Of a stretch of 64,000 nt of DNA, positions 26,389-34,624 are shown in pieces; position 1 is the first letter of the stretch; every line of letters starts with the position of its first letter. Below the pieces are notes generated by a model. The model was not told where the DNA came from. It saw only the letters and a list, made by a program, of their open reading frames with translations, and did no database searches. Both the position numbers and the translations under genes were made by a program. This DNA is from [Clostridium] aerotolerans DSM 5434 (GTDB lineage Bacteria; Bacillota; Clostridia; Lachnospirales; Lachnospiraceae), in contig NZ_JHWJ01000001.1 of assembly GCF_000687555.1 (NCBI RefSeq), positions 496,001 through 560,000 of the forward strand, written 5' to 3'.

Positions 26389-27588
26389 ATGGTTCAATTT
26401 AACACAATCGAAGAGGCGCTTAAGGACCTTCGCCTTGGTAAAATTATTTTGGTTACAGATGATGAGGACAGAGAAAATGAAGGTGACTTTATCTGTGCAG
26501 CGGAGTTTGCCACAACTGAAAATGTAAATTTTATGGCGGTACATGGTAAAGGTCTGATATGTATGCCCATGAGCGAAGCCCTTTGCCAAAAGCTCCAATT
26601 TCCCCAGATGGTGGAGGATAACCGGGATAATCATAAGACAGCATTTACCGTATCCGTTGACCATGTGACCACCACCACTGGCATTTCGGCGGCAGAGCGG
26701 AGCATCACAGCCTTGAAATGCGTTGCTGAGGAAAGCAAACCGGAGGATTTTCGCCGTCCCGGCCATATGTTTCCCCTCCTTGCAAAGAAAAACGGCGTAC
26801 TGGAGAGAAACGGGCATACTGAAGCTACTGTGGATTTTATGCGGTTGGCAGGTTTAAAGGAATGTGGTCTTTGCTGTGAGATCATGAGGGAAGACGGAAC
26901 TATGATGCGTACACCAGAGCTTATGGAGCTGGCACAGAAATGGGACCTTAAGATAGTTACCATCAAAGCCTTACAGGATTACCGCAAAAGAAATGAAACC
27001 CTGGTTGAGCAGATAACCTGCACATCTATGCCTACAAGGTATGGTGATTTCAAGGCTTACGGATATATCAGCAAGCTCAACGGGGAGCATCACGTGGCAC
27101 TGGTAAAGGGTGAAATTGGTGATGGGGAAAATCTGTTATGCCGGGTTCATTCGGAATGCCTGACTGGAGATGCGTTCGGTTCCATGCGATGTGACTGTGG
27201 ACAGCAGTTCGCGGCAGCCATGATGCAAATTGAAAAAGAGGGAAGGGGGATTCTGCTTTACATGCGTCAAGAGGGGCGGGGCATTGGGCTGATTAATAAG
27301 CTCCGCGCCTACGCGCTTCAGGATCAGGGGCTGGATACCTTGGAAGCCAATCTTTCTCTTGGCTTTCCTGGAGATATGCGGGAGTACTTCATTGGCGCAC
27401 AGATTTTAAGGGACCTTGGAGTCAAGACCCTTCGTCTGCTGACCAATAATCCGGATAAGGTATATCAACTTTCCGGATTTGGCATGGAAATCACCCAGCG
27501 GGTTCCCATTGAAATGGAAGCTACGGATCACGACTTATTCTATCTGAAAACCAAGCAGAAAAAAATGGGTCACATCTTACATTATTAA
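26389..27588 (+). CDS. ribBA: Bifunctional DHBP synthase / GTP cyclohydrolase II
   Basis: 399 residues. Residues 1-200 are 3,4-dihydroxy-2-butanone-4-phosphate synthase, with the metal-binding acidic loop [11 protein letters not shown] near residue 24 and [11 protein letters not shown]. Residues 205-399 are GTP cyclohydrolase II: zinc cysteines in [27 protein letters not shown], and LLTNNPDKV. It supplies both precursors of the pathway. AGGAGG lies 11 bases after ribE and 7 before the ATG. Confidence 0.96.
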   Translation: MVQFNTIEEALKDLRLGKIILVTDDEDRENEGDFICAAEFATTENVNFMAVHGKGLICMPMSEALCQKLQFPQMVEDNRDNHKTAFTVSVDHVTTTTGISAAERSITALKCVAEESKPEDFRRPGHMFPLLAKKNGVLERNGHTEATVDFMRLAGLKECGLCCEIMREDGTMMRTPELMELAQKWDLKIVTIKALQDYRKRNETLVEQITCTSMPTRYGDFKAYGYISKLNGEHHVALVKGEIGDGENLLCRVHSECLTGDAFGSMRCDCGQQFAAAMMQIEKEGRGILLYMRQEGRGIGLINKLRAYALQDQGLDTLEANLSLGFPGDMREYFIGAQILRDLGVKTLRLLTNNPDKVYQLSGFGMEITQRVPIEMEATDHDLFYLKTKQKKMGHILHY

Positions 27589-27607
27589 ATAAAAGGAGAT
27601 TAAAACA

Positions 27608-28075
27608 TTGAAAACATTCGAGGGAAATTTAGTATCCAGGGACATTAAGATTGGTATTGTTGCCGCACGATTTAATGAATTTATTACAAGCAAACTGCTT
27701 GGCGGTGCACTTGATGGATTGAAACGTCACGAAGTCAGCGAGGATGACATTGACATTGCATGGGTTCCCGGCGCATTTGAAATTCCGCTCATTGCCTCCA
27801 AAATGGCAAAAAGCAGAAAATATGATGCAATCATCTGCCTGGGTGCTGTCATTCGTGGAAGCACCACCCATTATGACTATGTATGCAGCGAAGTTTCCAA
27901 GGGGATTGCCCATGTATCTTTAAACAGTGATATTCCAGTGATGTTTGGTGTTCTCACAACTGAAAATATTGAGCAGGCCATTGAACGTGCCGGAACAAAG
28001 GCTGGCAACAAGGGCTTCGATTGTGCGGTAGGTGCCATTGAAATGGTAAACTTAATACGGGATATGGAAGGCTGA
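27608..28075 (+). CDS. ribH: Lumazine synthase (6,7-dimethyl-8-ribityllumazine synthase)
   Basis: 155 residues. Blocks [38 protein letters not shown] (with the catalytic His) and [15 protein letters not shown] are those of RibH. The start is TTG, 11 bases after AAAAGGAG. It forms the icosahedral or pentameric enzyme that feeds riboflavin synthase. Last gene of the operon. Confidence 0.96.
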   Translation: MKTFEGNLVSRDIKIGIVAARFNEFITSKLLGGALDGLKRHEVSEDDIDIAWVPGAFEIPLIASKMAKSRKYDAIICLGAVIRGSTTHYDYVCSEVSKGIAHVSLNSDIPVMFGVLTTENIEQAIERAGTKAGNKGFDCAVGAIEMVNLIRDMEG

Positions 28076-28217
28076 AACGATAATTAGACCTTCAATTCTA
28101 GCGCTTCTGCACAGTCAAGAATGGTAAAGTAATTATAAATATATGGAAATATGAGTAAGAGAAATGAAGATATCAGCATGCGTGTTTTCGTGTATAAGAA
28201 TAAAAACAATATTTCAT

Positions 28218-28249
28218 GAGAGGGGCGAGATAATCGCCTCTCTCTTTTT
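28218..28249 (+). terminator. Terminator of the riboflavin operon
   Basis: GAGAGGGGCGA (28218-28228) pairs with TCGCCTCTCTC (28234-28244) with one wobble, followed by TTTTT. The rest of the 295-base gap to 28371 shows no ORF with a ribosome site. Confidence 0.85.
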
Positions 28250-28370
28250 GGCAGCACTATAGTTAGGAATCAAAATTCTTTCATTATGGATTGCAAGAAT
28301 GGTACATTTTCACAACTTGTCTTTTGATAACATACAATAAAGTATGATGATAGGAAAGGAGGTGAGATGA

Positions 28371-28646
28371 ATGGGCTGCTTTAACTGTGGTTGCTGCAGA
28401 CGCCGTTGCAATTGGAATAATGGCAATAATAATGGTAACAATGGTAACAATGAACGGTGCAGAAGAGAGATCAGAGAGGCTTACTGGCAGGGTTTCAGAG
28501 ATGGCTGTAGGAAGTGCCGCTGGAGATCAAGGGGGTTTAACGAGAATTTTAACGAAGGTTTTAACGAAGGTTTTAACGAGGATTTTGACGATAACTTTGA
28601 TGATAATTATAACTATAATTATGATGATGGATATGATTATGAATAA
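28371..28646 (+). CDS. Small Cys-rich protein with Asn/Gly linker and FNEG repeats, unknown function
   Basis: 91 residues with a perfect ribosome site AAAGGAGGTGA. The N-terminus (MGCFNCGCCRRRCNW) has five Cys in thirteen residues, then an Asn/Gly stretch, a helix-like middle with three more Cys (RCRREIREAYWQGFRDGCRKC), then four-residue repeats of the form F-N-E-G/D/N, shifting to FDDN and YNYNYDD. No signal peptide or membrane segment. Composition recalls spore-coat or metal-binding proteins, but I recognise no family. It is monocistronic. The DNA for the repeats is also repetitive (12-base units), so length variation between strains is likely. Confidence 0.7.
   Translation: MGCFNCGCCRRRCNWNNGNNNGNNGNNERCRREIREAYWQGFRDGCRKCRWRSRGFNENFNEGFNEGFNEDFDDNFDDNYNYNYDDGYDYE
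28537..28612 (+). repeat. 12-base tandem coding repeats
   Basis: Units of TTTAACGAAGGT and variants (TTTAACGAGAAT, TTTAACGAGGAT, TTTGACGATAAC, TTTGATGATAAT) are repeated about six times, encoding F-N/D-E/D-x. The middle units are identical, which points to recent unit duplication. Confidence 0.8.
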
Positions 28647-28654
28647 TCTTTTTA

Positions 28655-28685
28655 GGCAGGCCTCCCAAATAAGGACCTGCCTTAA
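28655..28685 (+). terminator. Weak hairpin after the Cys-rich gene
   Basis: GGCAGG (28655-28660) pairs with CCTGCC (28676-28681) with A/T flanks and a short T run. A plausible but modest terminator. Confidence 0.45.
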
Positions 28686-28832
28686 GTTATATCTAACAGC
28701 ATTTATGGAGGCATAATATTTAATTAACCGTACATAACTCTCTTCAAACGAATAATTATTAGCTATCGAGCGATAATAAAACGATAAGTATTTTACTTTT
28801 GACAAAATAATTATTGATATAAGGGAGAAAAA

Positions 28833-30092
28833 ATGGAAGTAAAAGATAGAATCATACAGGATAAAGGCTTAGATCATACGCTGAACATATTGGAAGAAGG
28901 ATACCTGTTTATTAAAAATAGAACGGATCGCTATGAATGCAACATGTTTGAAACTCATATTATGGGTGAGAAAGCAATATGCTTAAGCGGAGAAGAGGCT
29001 TGCAAGATCTTTTACAATGAAGAACTGTTTCAACGAAAAGGTGCAATGCCCATGAGAATACAAAAAACACTGTTTGGAGTTAATGCCATTCAGGGAATGG
29101 ATAAGAAGCCCCACACGGAGCGCAAATTATTTTTCATGTCTCTGATGACGGAAGATCGTCAAAACGAATTGACCCGGCTATATAAGGAAGAATTGGAAGC
29201 GTCTGTCTTTCAGTGGATGGAAAAGAAAGAAATTGTTCTTTTTCATGAAATGAAAAATATTATATGCAAAGCAGCGTGTAAGTGGACAGGCGTCCCTATA
29301 AAGGAGAATGAAATCGAAGACAGGGCAGATGATTTCTGTTCCATGATTGATGGAATAGGAGGCGTTGGTCCAAGATACTGGAAAGGTAAGTCAGGGCGTA
29401 ATAAAACGGAGGAATGGATTCAAGGCATTATCGACGATGTGAGACTGGGTAAGCTGAAACCGGAAGAGAATTCCCCGCTGAAATTAATGGCCTTTCACAG
29501 GGACCAAGACGGAAATCAGATGGAGCTTTCAATGGCTGCAAAGGAACTGATTAACGTAATTCGACCCATTGTGGCGATTTCAACCTATATAACGTTTACT
29601 GCATTAGCAGTCTATGAACACCCCCAGTGCCATGATGAATTACTTAGAAATCATCATAATTATTACGAAATGTTTGTGCAGGAGGTCCGCAGGTATTATC
29701 CATTTACTCCATTTCTTGGAGCAAGGGTTCATAGAGATTTTGAATGGAATGGGTATGGGTTTAAAAAAGGAGTTTTGGTATTGCTTGATGTATACGGGAT
29801 GGATCATGATCCCCATATCTGGAAGAATCCTGATCAATTTGAGCCAGAGCGTTTTTTGGAAGAAAAGGACAGGACATACAGCTTTATCCCCCAGGGAGGC
29901 GGTGATCCTGCCAAGGGGCATCGGTGCCCAGGAGAAGGTATTACGATTGAGATAATGAAAGCAAGTCTCGATTTTCTGGTGAACAAAATTGAGTTTGAAG
30001 TTCCAGAACAGGATTTGAGCTTTCGTCTCTCCAGGATTCCTACCTTGCCTGAAAGCGGATTTATAATGAAGAATATAAAAAGAAAAGTCTGA
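28833..30092 (+). CDS. cypC: Cytochrome P450 of the CYP152 fatty-acid peroxygenase family
   Basis: 419 residues, very close by eye to the Bacillus fatty-acid beta-hydroxylating peroxygenase (YbdT/CypC): LEEGYLFIKNRTDRY at the N-terminus, FQRKGAMPMRIQKTLFGVNA, ADDFCSMIDGIGGVGPRYWK. Heme ligand Cys365 lies in GHRCPGEG. The carboxylate-binding Arg-Pro (IRPIVAIS, near residue 247) that replaces the usual acid-alcohol pair is present, so it uses hydrogen peroxide directly rather than O2 and a reductase. It hydroxylates or decarboxylates long-chain fatty acids. Ribosome site AGGGAG. It stands alone between terminators. Confidence 0.93.
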   Translation: MEVKDRIIQDKGLDHTLNILEEGYLFIKNRTDRYECNMFETHIMGEKAICLSGEEACKIFYNEELFQRKGAMPMRIQKTLFGVNAIQGMDKKPHTERKLFFMSLMTEDRQNELTRLYKEELEASVFQWMEKKEIVLFHEMKNIICKAACKWTGVPIKENEIEDRADDFCSMIDGIGGVGPRYWKGKSGRNKTEEWIQGIIDDVRLGKLKPEENSPLKLMAFHRDQDGNQMELSMAAKELINVIRPIVAISTYITFTALAVYEHPQCHDELLRNHHNYYEMFVQEVRRYYPFTPFLGARVHRDFEWNGYGFKKGVLVLLDVYGMDHDPHIWKNPDQFEPERFLEEKDRTYSFIPQGGGDPAKGHRCPGEGITIEIMKASLDFLVNKIEFEVPEQDLSFRLSRIPTLPESGFIMKNIKRKV

Positions 30093-30129
30093 GTCATCGA
30101 AGAATGTACTCTATATATTTACAGGTTAT

Positions 30130-30167
30130 AAAAAACGAGTAAATTGAAAAAAATACTCGTTTTTTTG
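30130..30167. terminator. Terminator after the P450 gene
   Basis: AAAAAACGAGTA (30130-30141) pairs with TACTCGTTTTTT (30154-30165), with a long T run. Works in both directions. Confidence 0.85.
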
Positions 30168-30229
30168 TGTATTAAGATATGATATAATCTAAAATACGAA
30201 ATAACTAAAATGAAAAGGGGAACAAACAT

Positions 30230-30919
30230 ATGAATGATAAAATTGTGCCGAGAATCAATACGAACTTGCGCAGCCATACAGTAATTGTTCCAGAATCCAT
30301 AAATCAGGCATCAGGAATTATAATTAATGGGCAGAAGATAAGATCGATCTTATTCTCTACGGATGTAGCCATTATTGCTAATTGCAACGCAGATGCTGTC
30401 ATCGCCGTATACCCCTTCACCCCTACCTTGCAGGTCACAAATGCCATTATTGATGTATCGCAAAAACCTGTTTTTGCAGGTGTGGGAGGCGGCACTACCT
30501 CTGGTGCCAGAGTTCGGGAAATTGCCCTTGATGCGGAACTCCATGGAGCCATTGGAGTCGTGCTCAATGCGCCAACGAAAACAGATTTTGTTAAAGCTTT
30601 ATCGGATTATATTGATATTCCCATTGTATTATCCATTATTTCTATTCATGAAAATCTGGAAGAACGTATGCTGGAATCGGGTGCTAACATCATTAACGTA
30701 TCCGGTGGCCGCAATACCGTCGAGATTATAAAGGAGCTGCGCAGGATCGATAAAACATTTCCAATTATAGCAACCGGTGGCCCAAACAGAGAAACCATTG
30801 AGGCCGTCATAGAAGCAGGAGCAAATGCCATTACATATACCCCTCCAAGTAATGGTGAGATATTCAGACATATCATGGAAGAGTATCGGAAACGTTGTAA
30901 GATGACTGATTTAGATTGA
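30230..30919 (+). CDS. TIM-barrel protein of unknown function
   Basis: 229 residues with AAAAGGGGA 8 bases before the ATG. Alternating strands and helices: SILFSTDVAIIANCNADAV, PVFAGVGGGTTSG, GAIGVVLNAPT, IPIVLSII, and FPIIATGGPNRETIEAVIEA followed by GANAITYTPPS. The last two are the usual C-terminal phosphate-binding loops of FMN- or sugar-phosphate-binding barrels. No catalytic signature lets me choose among nitronate monooxygenase-like, epimerase-like or IMP dehydrogenase-like groups. It is monocistronic, between its own terminator-bounded unit and the next promoter. Confidence 0.6.
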   Translation: MNDKIVPRINTNLRSHTVIVPESINQASGIIINGQKIRSILFSTDVAIIANCNADAVIAVYPFTPTLQVTNAIIDVSQKPVFAGVGGGTTSGARVREIALDAELHGAIGVVLNAPTKTDFVKALSDYIDIPIVLSIISIHENLEERMLESGANIINVSGGRNTVEIIKELRRIDKTFPIIATGGPNRETIEAVIEAGANAITYTPPSNGEIFRHIMEEYRKRCKMTDLD

Positions 30920-30937
30920 AAGATCTTTATAATTTAC

Positions 30938-30966
30938 TTGATTGTTACCTGGAAATATAGTATACT
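30938..30966 (+). promoter_or_regulatory. Promoter of the DUF2798 gene
   Basis: TTGATT (30938-30943), 17 bases, TATACT (30961-30966), giving a leader of about 100 bases. Confidence 0.6.
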
Positions 30967-31070
30967 ACTTGAGTTTTAGAGTAAAAGAATTTGGTCTTAT
31001 TGGAAACGTTGCTGCCTGGCATGAACAACACAGATACTTTACTTAAATTTACTACCAGGAGGAGCATCAA

Positions 31071-31538
31071 ATGCCAAGAAACAAATTTCAAACCATTATT
31101 TTTACTCTGTTAATGACCTTTTTTATGGTGTATGTTATGATCTGTTATAACATTGCTTTAGAAATGGGAAGCATGAAGAATCAGATTTTTTTACTGGGTC
31201 TTCACGAGATGATCATTATGTGGCCGGTTGCCATTTTGATTGAATTACTGATTGGTGAAAGATTAACCATGAAGTTAGTGAAACGAATCATTACACCGGT
31301 TATGGAGCAGCCAATCATTATGATATTACTCATATCGACCATGACGGTATGTGTTATGTGTCCTATCATGAGTCTGATTGCTGTAATTCTATTTAAAAAC
31401 CCTGGAACAGAGATCGTAGCTGTGTGGATCAATACCGTAGTTTTTAATTTTCCTATGGCTCTTTTTTCCCAGATTTTCTTTGTAGGGCCTTTGGTACGTA
31501 TGATATTTGGTACTGTTTTTAAAAGAGAGAATAAGTAA
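31071..31538 (+). CDS. DUF2798 membrane protein
   Basis: 155 residues with four hydrophobic segments in two repeats. The repeated pattern of a first segment ending in NIAL and CPIMSL, each followed by a Met-rich helix, fits the DUF2798 family, small integral membrane proteins of unknown role, often near regulators. AGGAGG lies 8 bases before the ATG. It is monocistronic. Confidence 0.75.
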   Translation: MPRNKFQTIIFTLLMTFFMVYVMICYNIALEMGSMKNQIFLLGLHEMIIMWPVAILIELLIGERLTMKLVKRIITPVMEQPIIMILLISTMTVCVMCPIMSLIAVILFKNPGTEIVAVWINTVVFNFPMALFSQIFFVGPLVRMIFGTVFKRENK

Positions 31539-31566
31539 GCAGTGATAAAATAATGTAATATAGTTA

Positions 31567-31593
31567 ACCTGGCAGTCCAAAGGATTGTCAGGT
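31567..31593 (+). terminator. Hairpin after the DUF2798 gene
   Basis: ACCTGGCAGTCC (31567-31578) pairs with GGATTGTCAGGT (31582-31593) with one wobble and a three-base loop. No T run, so termination efficiency is uncertain. Confidence 0.5.
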
Positions 31594-31605
31594 CAAAATT
31601 GGTTA

Positions 31606-31634
31606 TTGACAAAATATAATTCATTGGATATAAT
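31606..31634 (+). promoter_or_regulatory. Consensus promoter of the Ca2+ ATPase gene
   Basis: TTGACA (31606-31611), 17 bases, TATAAT (31629-31634). Both hexamers are perfect; the transcript starts near 31641, almost 200 bases before the gene. Confidence 0.85.
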
Positions 31635-31640
31635 GTTTCG

Positions 31641-31832
31641 TAAATATTTTAAGGAGACAATTCACTCAATGGATGACAGTGACAGTAGCAACAACAATAA
31701 CTGTACTCGACCGTATTTAAATAGAAAAGGTTTCAGAATAATACAAAGGTGTGCTTTGCGTGTTACATGGCAAGGCATGCCTTTTTGTGCTATTCTGACT
31801 TTTAATAAATTTTATAAAGGAGATTTACATTA
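31641..31832 (+). promoter_or_regulatory. Long attenuated leader of the Ca2+ ATPase gene
   Basis: This leader contains a strong internal terminator (31746-31786) and a 54-codon ORF (31669-31833) with AAGGAG twelve bases upstream; it begins MDDSDSSNNNNC, reads through the terminator and ends at the TAATG shared with the ATPase start. I do not recognise a known riboswitch: the yybP-ykoY GGGGAGTAG box is absent. Either a metal-sensing RNA or translation-dependent attenuation by the leader ORF would explain the layout. Confidence 0.5.
31746..31786 (+). terminator. Terminator inside the ATPase leader
   Basis: AAGGTGTGCTTTGC (31746-31759) pairs along its full length with GCAAGGCATGCCTT (31770-31783), 14 bp including three wobbles, followed by TTTTT. 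It lies between a consensus promoter and the gene, so its use must be controlled. Confidence 0.7.
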
Positions 31833-34484
31833 ATGGATGACCACTTACCTAAGCCTTGGCACGCAAAATCAGCAGAAGATGTGCAAGCAATGCTTGAAAC
31901 ATCAGAGGATGGCCTAAGCGATGCCGAGGCGGCACTAAGACTACAAAGAGACGGGTTTAACGAACTGCGTCAGAAAAGTAAGAAAAGCATTTTGATTATG
32001 CTGAAAGAGCAGCTTACCGATGTCATGATCTTAATTTTGATTGGAGCTGCGGGACTATCTGTCCTGCTTCATGAATGGACAGAAGCGATTGTAATTTTAG
32101 TAATTGTAGCATTAAATGCAACTGTAAGTATTATTCAGGAACGAAAAGCAGCCAATGCCCTGGAAGCCTTAAAGAACATGGGAGCACCTTTTGCCCGTGT
32201 ACTGCGTGAAGGGGAAGAAAGCCAGATTCCTGCAAAGGAACTGGTGGTCGGAGACATTATCTATTTAGAGGATGGCAGTATCGTTCCGGCGGATATCCGA
32301 TTAATCAATACCAACAATTTAAAAATCCAGGAGGCGTCCTTAACCGGAGAATCTGTTCCTGTGGACAAAGAAGATACAGCTCTGTTTTCAGAGGAATCTC
32401 CACTGGGAGATCGAAGCAACATGGCTTATAGTTCATCTGTAGTCATGTACGGAAATGGAACCGGTATTGTAGTGGAAACCGGAATGCGAACAGAAGTAGG
32501 TCAGATCGCAGGTCTTTTGGATCAGCAGGATGAATACGATACCCCTTTAAAACGGAAGTTAAATTCCGTAGGTAAGATTCTAAGTATCTTCGGACTTCTT
32601 GTCTGTATTGTGATTTTTGTAATTGGTTCCCTGTACGGCAGACCCTGGATTCCATTGTTAATGACCGCCATATCCCTGGCTATCTCAGTAATTCCAGAAG
32701 GTTTACCAGCCACTGCCACGATTGTAATGGCACTTGGCGTACAGCGAATGGCTCAGAAAAATGCACTGGTACGTAAATTACCAGCGGTAGAAACATTAGG
32801 TGGAGCTACGGTCATCTGCTGTGACAAAACGGGTACATTAACTCAAAACAAAATGACAGTTACTAAGGTGGCTATGAATGGAGATTTTGAATCCGGTCAT
32901 ACCACGGAAGTAGAAAGAGCATCGGAAAGACAGGAGATTTATCTGGAGTTGGTTCACGCGGCTTTGCTTTGTAACAATGCAAGCCTTGACCCAGACCGGC
33001 CAGGAGATATTCTTGGTGATCCAACAGAGGGAGCCTTGATTTTTCTGGGTGATGCTTTTGGACTTAATCAGAATGAATTAGAAGAGGAACACCCCCGCTT
33101 ATTTGAACAGCCTTTTGACTCTGATCGTAAGCGAATGACCACAGTTCACCAAATGAAAGACGGTTTTACTGCCTTTACAAAAGGTGCTGTGGATGAAATG
33201 CTTCCTCTTTGTAACTATATATTGACATCAAATGGAATACGATCCATTACAGAGAAAGACCGTAAAGAGATCCGGGAATTATGCTTGACCATGTCATCAG
33301 ATGCACTTCGTGTCTTAGGATTTGCAAAGCGCGTTGTTTCAGAAATACCGGAAGATGATGAGGCTGATCTGGAATGTGATCTTACCTTTCTTGGAGCGGT
33401 CGGTATGATTGACCCACCTCGTAAGGAGGTAATTCAGGCAGTGGAGACCTGTAAGGCTGCAGGAATCCGCACCATCATGATTACAGGAGATCATAAGGTG
33501 ACTGCGGTAGCAATTGCCCAGCAGTTAAAAATCTTCTGCGAAGGAAATACCGTTGTATCCGGTGATGAGCTCCATAAGATGTCTGATGAAGAGCTTGATA
33601 AATCAATTGGAACAACAACCGTTTTCGCCCGTGTGACCCCAAGCGACAAGCTTCGTATCATAGAATCCCTTCAGCGTACTGGTGAAATTGCAGCCATGAC
33701 TGGCGACGGGGTAAATGATGCCCCTGCTTTAAAAGCTGCAGACATTGGTGTTGCCATGGGAAAAAGCGGAACGGATGTAGCGAAGGAAGCCGCCGATATG
33801 CTGCTTCTTGATGATAACTTCACTACCATTGAATATGCAATCCGGGAAGGACGTCGTATATACAGAAACATTCAAAAGGTGATTCAGTTCCTTCTGGCAG
33901 GAAACATTGCAGAAATATTGACTCTCTTTATTGCGACCTTACTTAACTGGGATGCGCCGATTCTTGCAGTACACATATTGCTGATTAACCTGGTAACGGA
34001 TTCTCTTCCGGCCATTGCATTGGGAATTGATCCTGCCAGCAAAAATATTATGAAGCACAAACCGGTGAAGTCAGGAACCTTATTTGAATCGGGATTGGTG
34101 ATCCGCGTTGTTCTCCACGGTATTTTTATTACCATTGCCACGGTTTGGGCATACCGATATGGTCTAACGGCTCAGGGCCATACCGTAGGAATGACTATGA
34201 CATTTCTTGTTCTGGCCATTTCCCAGATGTTTCACGCTTTAAACCAGCGTTCCAACATTGATTCCATTTTTACCCCGGGAAACCATCATAATAAAGCTCT
34301 GTTTGGTACGATGGCAGCCTCTGGTGTGATCATTGCACTGATTATGATGATTCCTCAATTGAGAAGCTTTTTCAGTCTGACAACGCTTTCTTTCCATCAG
34401 TGGCTGATAACCCTGGGATTCTCCCTGCTGCCTTTGATTCTTGTAGAAATTACAAAACTGATGCAGCGGACATTTTCAAAGTAA
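31833..34484 (+). CDS. P-type Ca2+-transporting ATPase (P2A, PMCA/SERCA-like)
   Basis: 883 residues. N-terminal cation-ATPase domain, actuator motif LTGES near residue 170, phosphorylation site DKTGTLTQNK near 332, KGA in the nucleotide domain, and TGDGVNDAPAL near 620. PEGLPA in membrane segment 4 and NLVTDSLPA in segment 6 are the Ca2+-type site motifs (Glu in M4; Asn and Asp in M6). It would expel Ca2+ (or Mn2+) from the cell. The ATG overlaps the stop of the leader ORF; AAAGGAG lies 12 bases upstream. Confidence 0.92.
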   Translation: MDDHLPKPWHAKSAEDVQAMLETSEDGLSDAEAALRLQRDGFNELRQKSKKSILIMLKEQLTDVMILILIGAAGLSVLLHEWTEAIVILVIVALNATVSIIQERKAANALEALKNMGAPFARVLREGEESQIPAKELVVGDIIYLEDGSIVPADIRLINTNNLKIQEASLTGESVPVDKEDTALFSEESPLGDRSNMAYSSSVVMYGNGTGIVVETGMRTEVGQIAGLLDQQDEYDTPLKRKLNSVGKILSIFGLLVCIVIFVIGSLYGRPWIPLLMTAISLAISVIPEGLPATATIVMALGVQRMAQKNALVRKLPAVETLGGATVICCDKTGTLTQNKMTVTKVAMNGDFESGHTTEVERASERQEIYLELVHAALLCNNASLDPDRPGDILGDPTEGALIFLGDAFGLNQNELEEEHPRLFEQPFDSDRKRMTTVHQMKDGFTAFTKGAVDEMLPLCNYILTSNGIRSITEKDRKEIRELCLTMSSDALRVLGFAKRVVSEIPEDDEADLECDLTFLGAVGMIDPPRKEVIQAVETCKAAGIRTIMITGDHKVTAVAIAQQLKIFCEGNTVVSGDELHKMSDEELDKSIGTTTVFARVTPSDKLRIIESLQRTGEIAAMTGDGVNDAPALKAADIGVAMGKSGTDVAKEAADMLLLDDNFTTIEYAIREGRRIYRNIQKVIQFLLAGNIAEILTLFIATLLNWDAPILAVHILLINLVTDSLPAIALGIDPASKNIMKHKPVKSGTLFESGLVIRVVLHGIFITIATVWAYRYGLTAQGHTVGMTMTFLVLAISQMFHALNQRSNIDSIFTPGNHHNKALFGTMAASGVIIALIMMIPQLRSFFSLTTLSFHQWLITLGFSLLPLILVEITKLMQRTFSK

Positions 34485-34501
34485 ATCAGAGTTAATAAAG
34501 T

Positions 34502-34526
34502 TAGAGCTGGCTGAATGCCGGCTCTA
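34502..34526 (+). terminator. Terminator after the Ca2+ ATPase gene
   Basis: TAGAGCTGGC (34502-34511) pairs with GCCGGCTCTA (34517-34526) with one wobble, then TTTC. Confidence 0.65.
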
Positions 34527-34624
34527 TTTCATAGAAAAAAACTTTTATTAATGGTGTTTTCAGGTATGATTTATTTTCATTGTCATTATTATAGTAATAA
34601 GTATATCTTTAGGTCGTGATTGTT

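Noticed and set aside
26374-26817. 147-codon open frame antisense to ribBA
   Set aside because: Shadow ORF; the plus strand encodes conserved DHBP synthase motifs here.
31071-31538. DUF2798 gene as part of the Ca2+ ATPase operon
   Set aside because: A hairpin and a perfect promoter separate them, so they are distinct units.
31641-31832. yybP-ykoY (Mn2+) riboswitch ahead of the P-type ATPase
   Set aside because: The position fits, but I cannot find the conserved GGGGAGTAG-type loop or the second conserved loop, so I only call it an unidentified leader.
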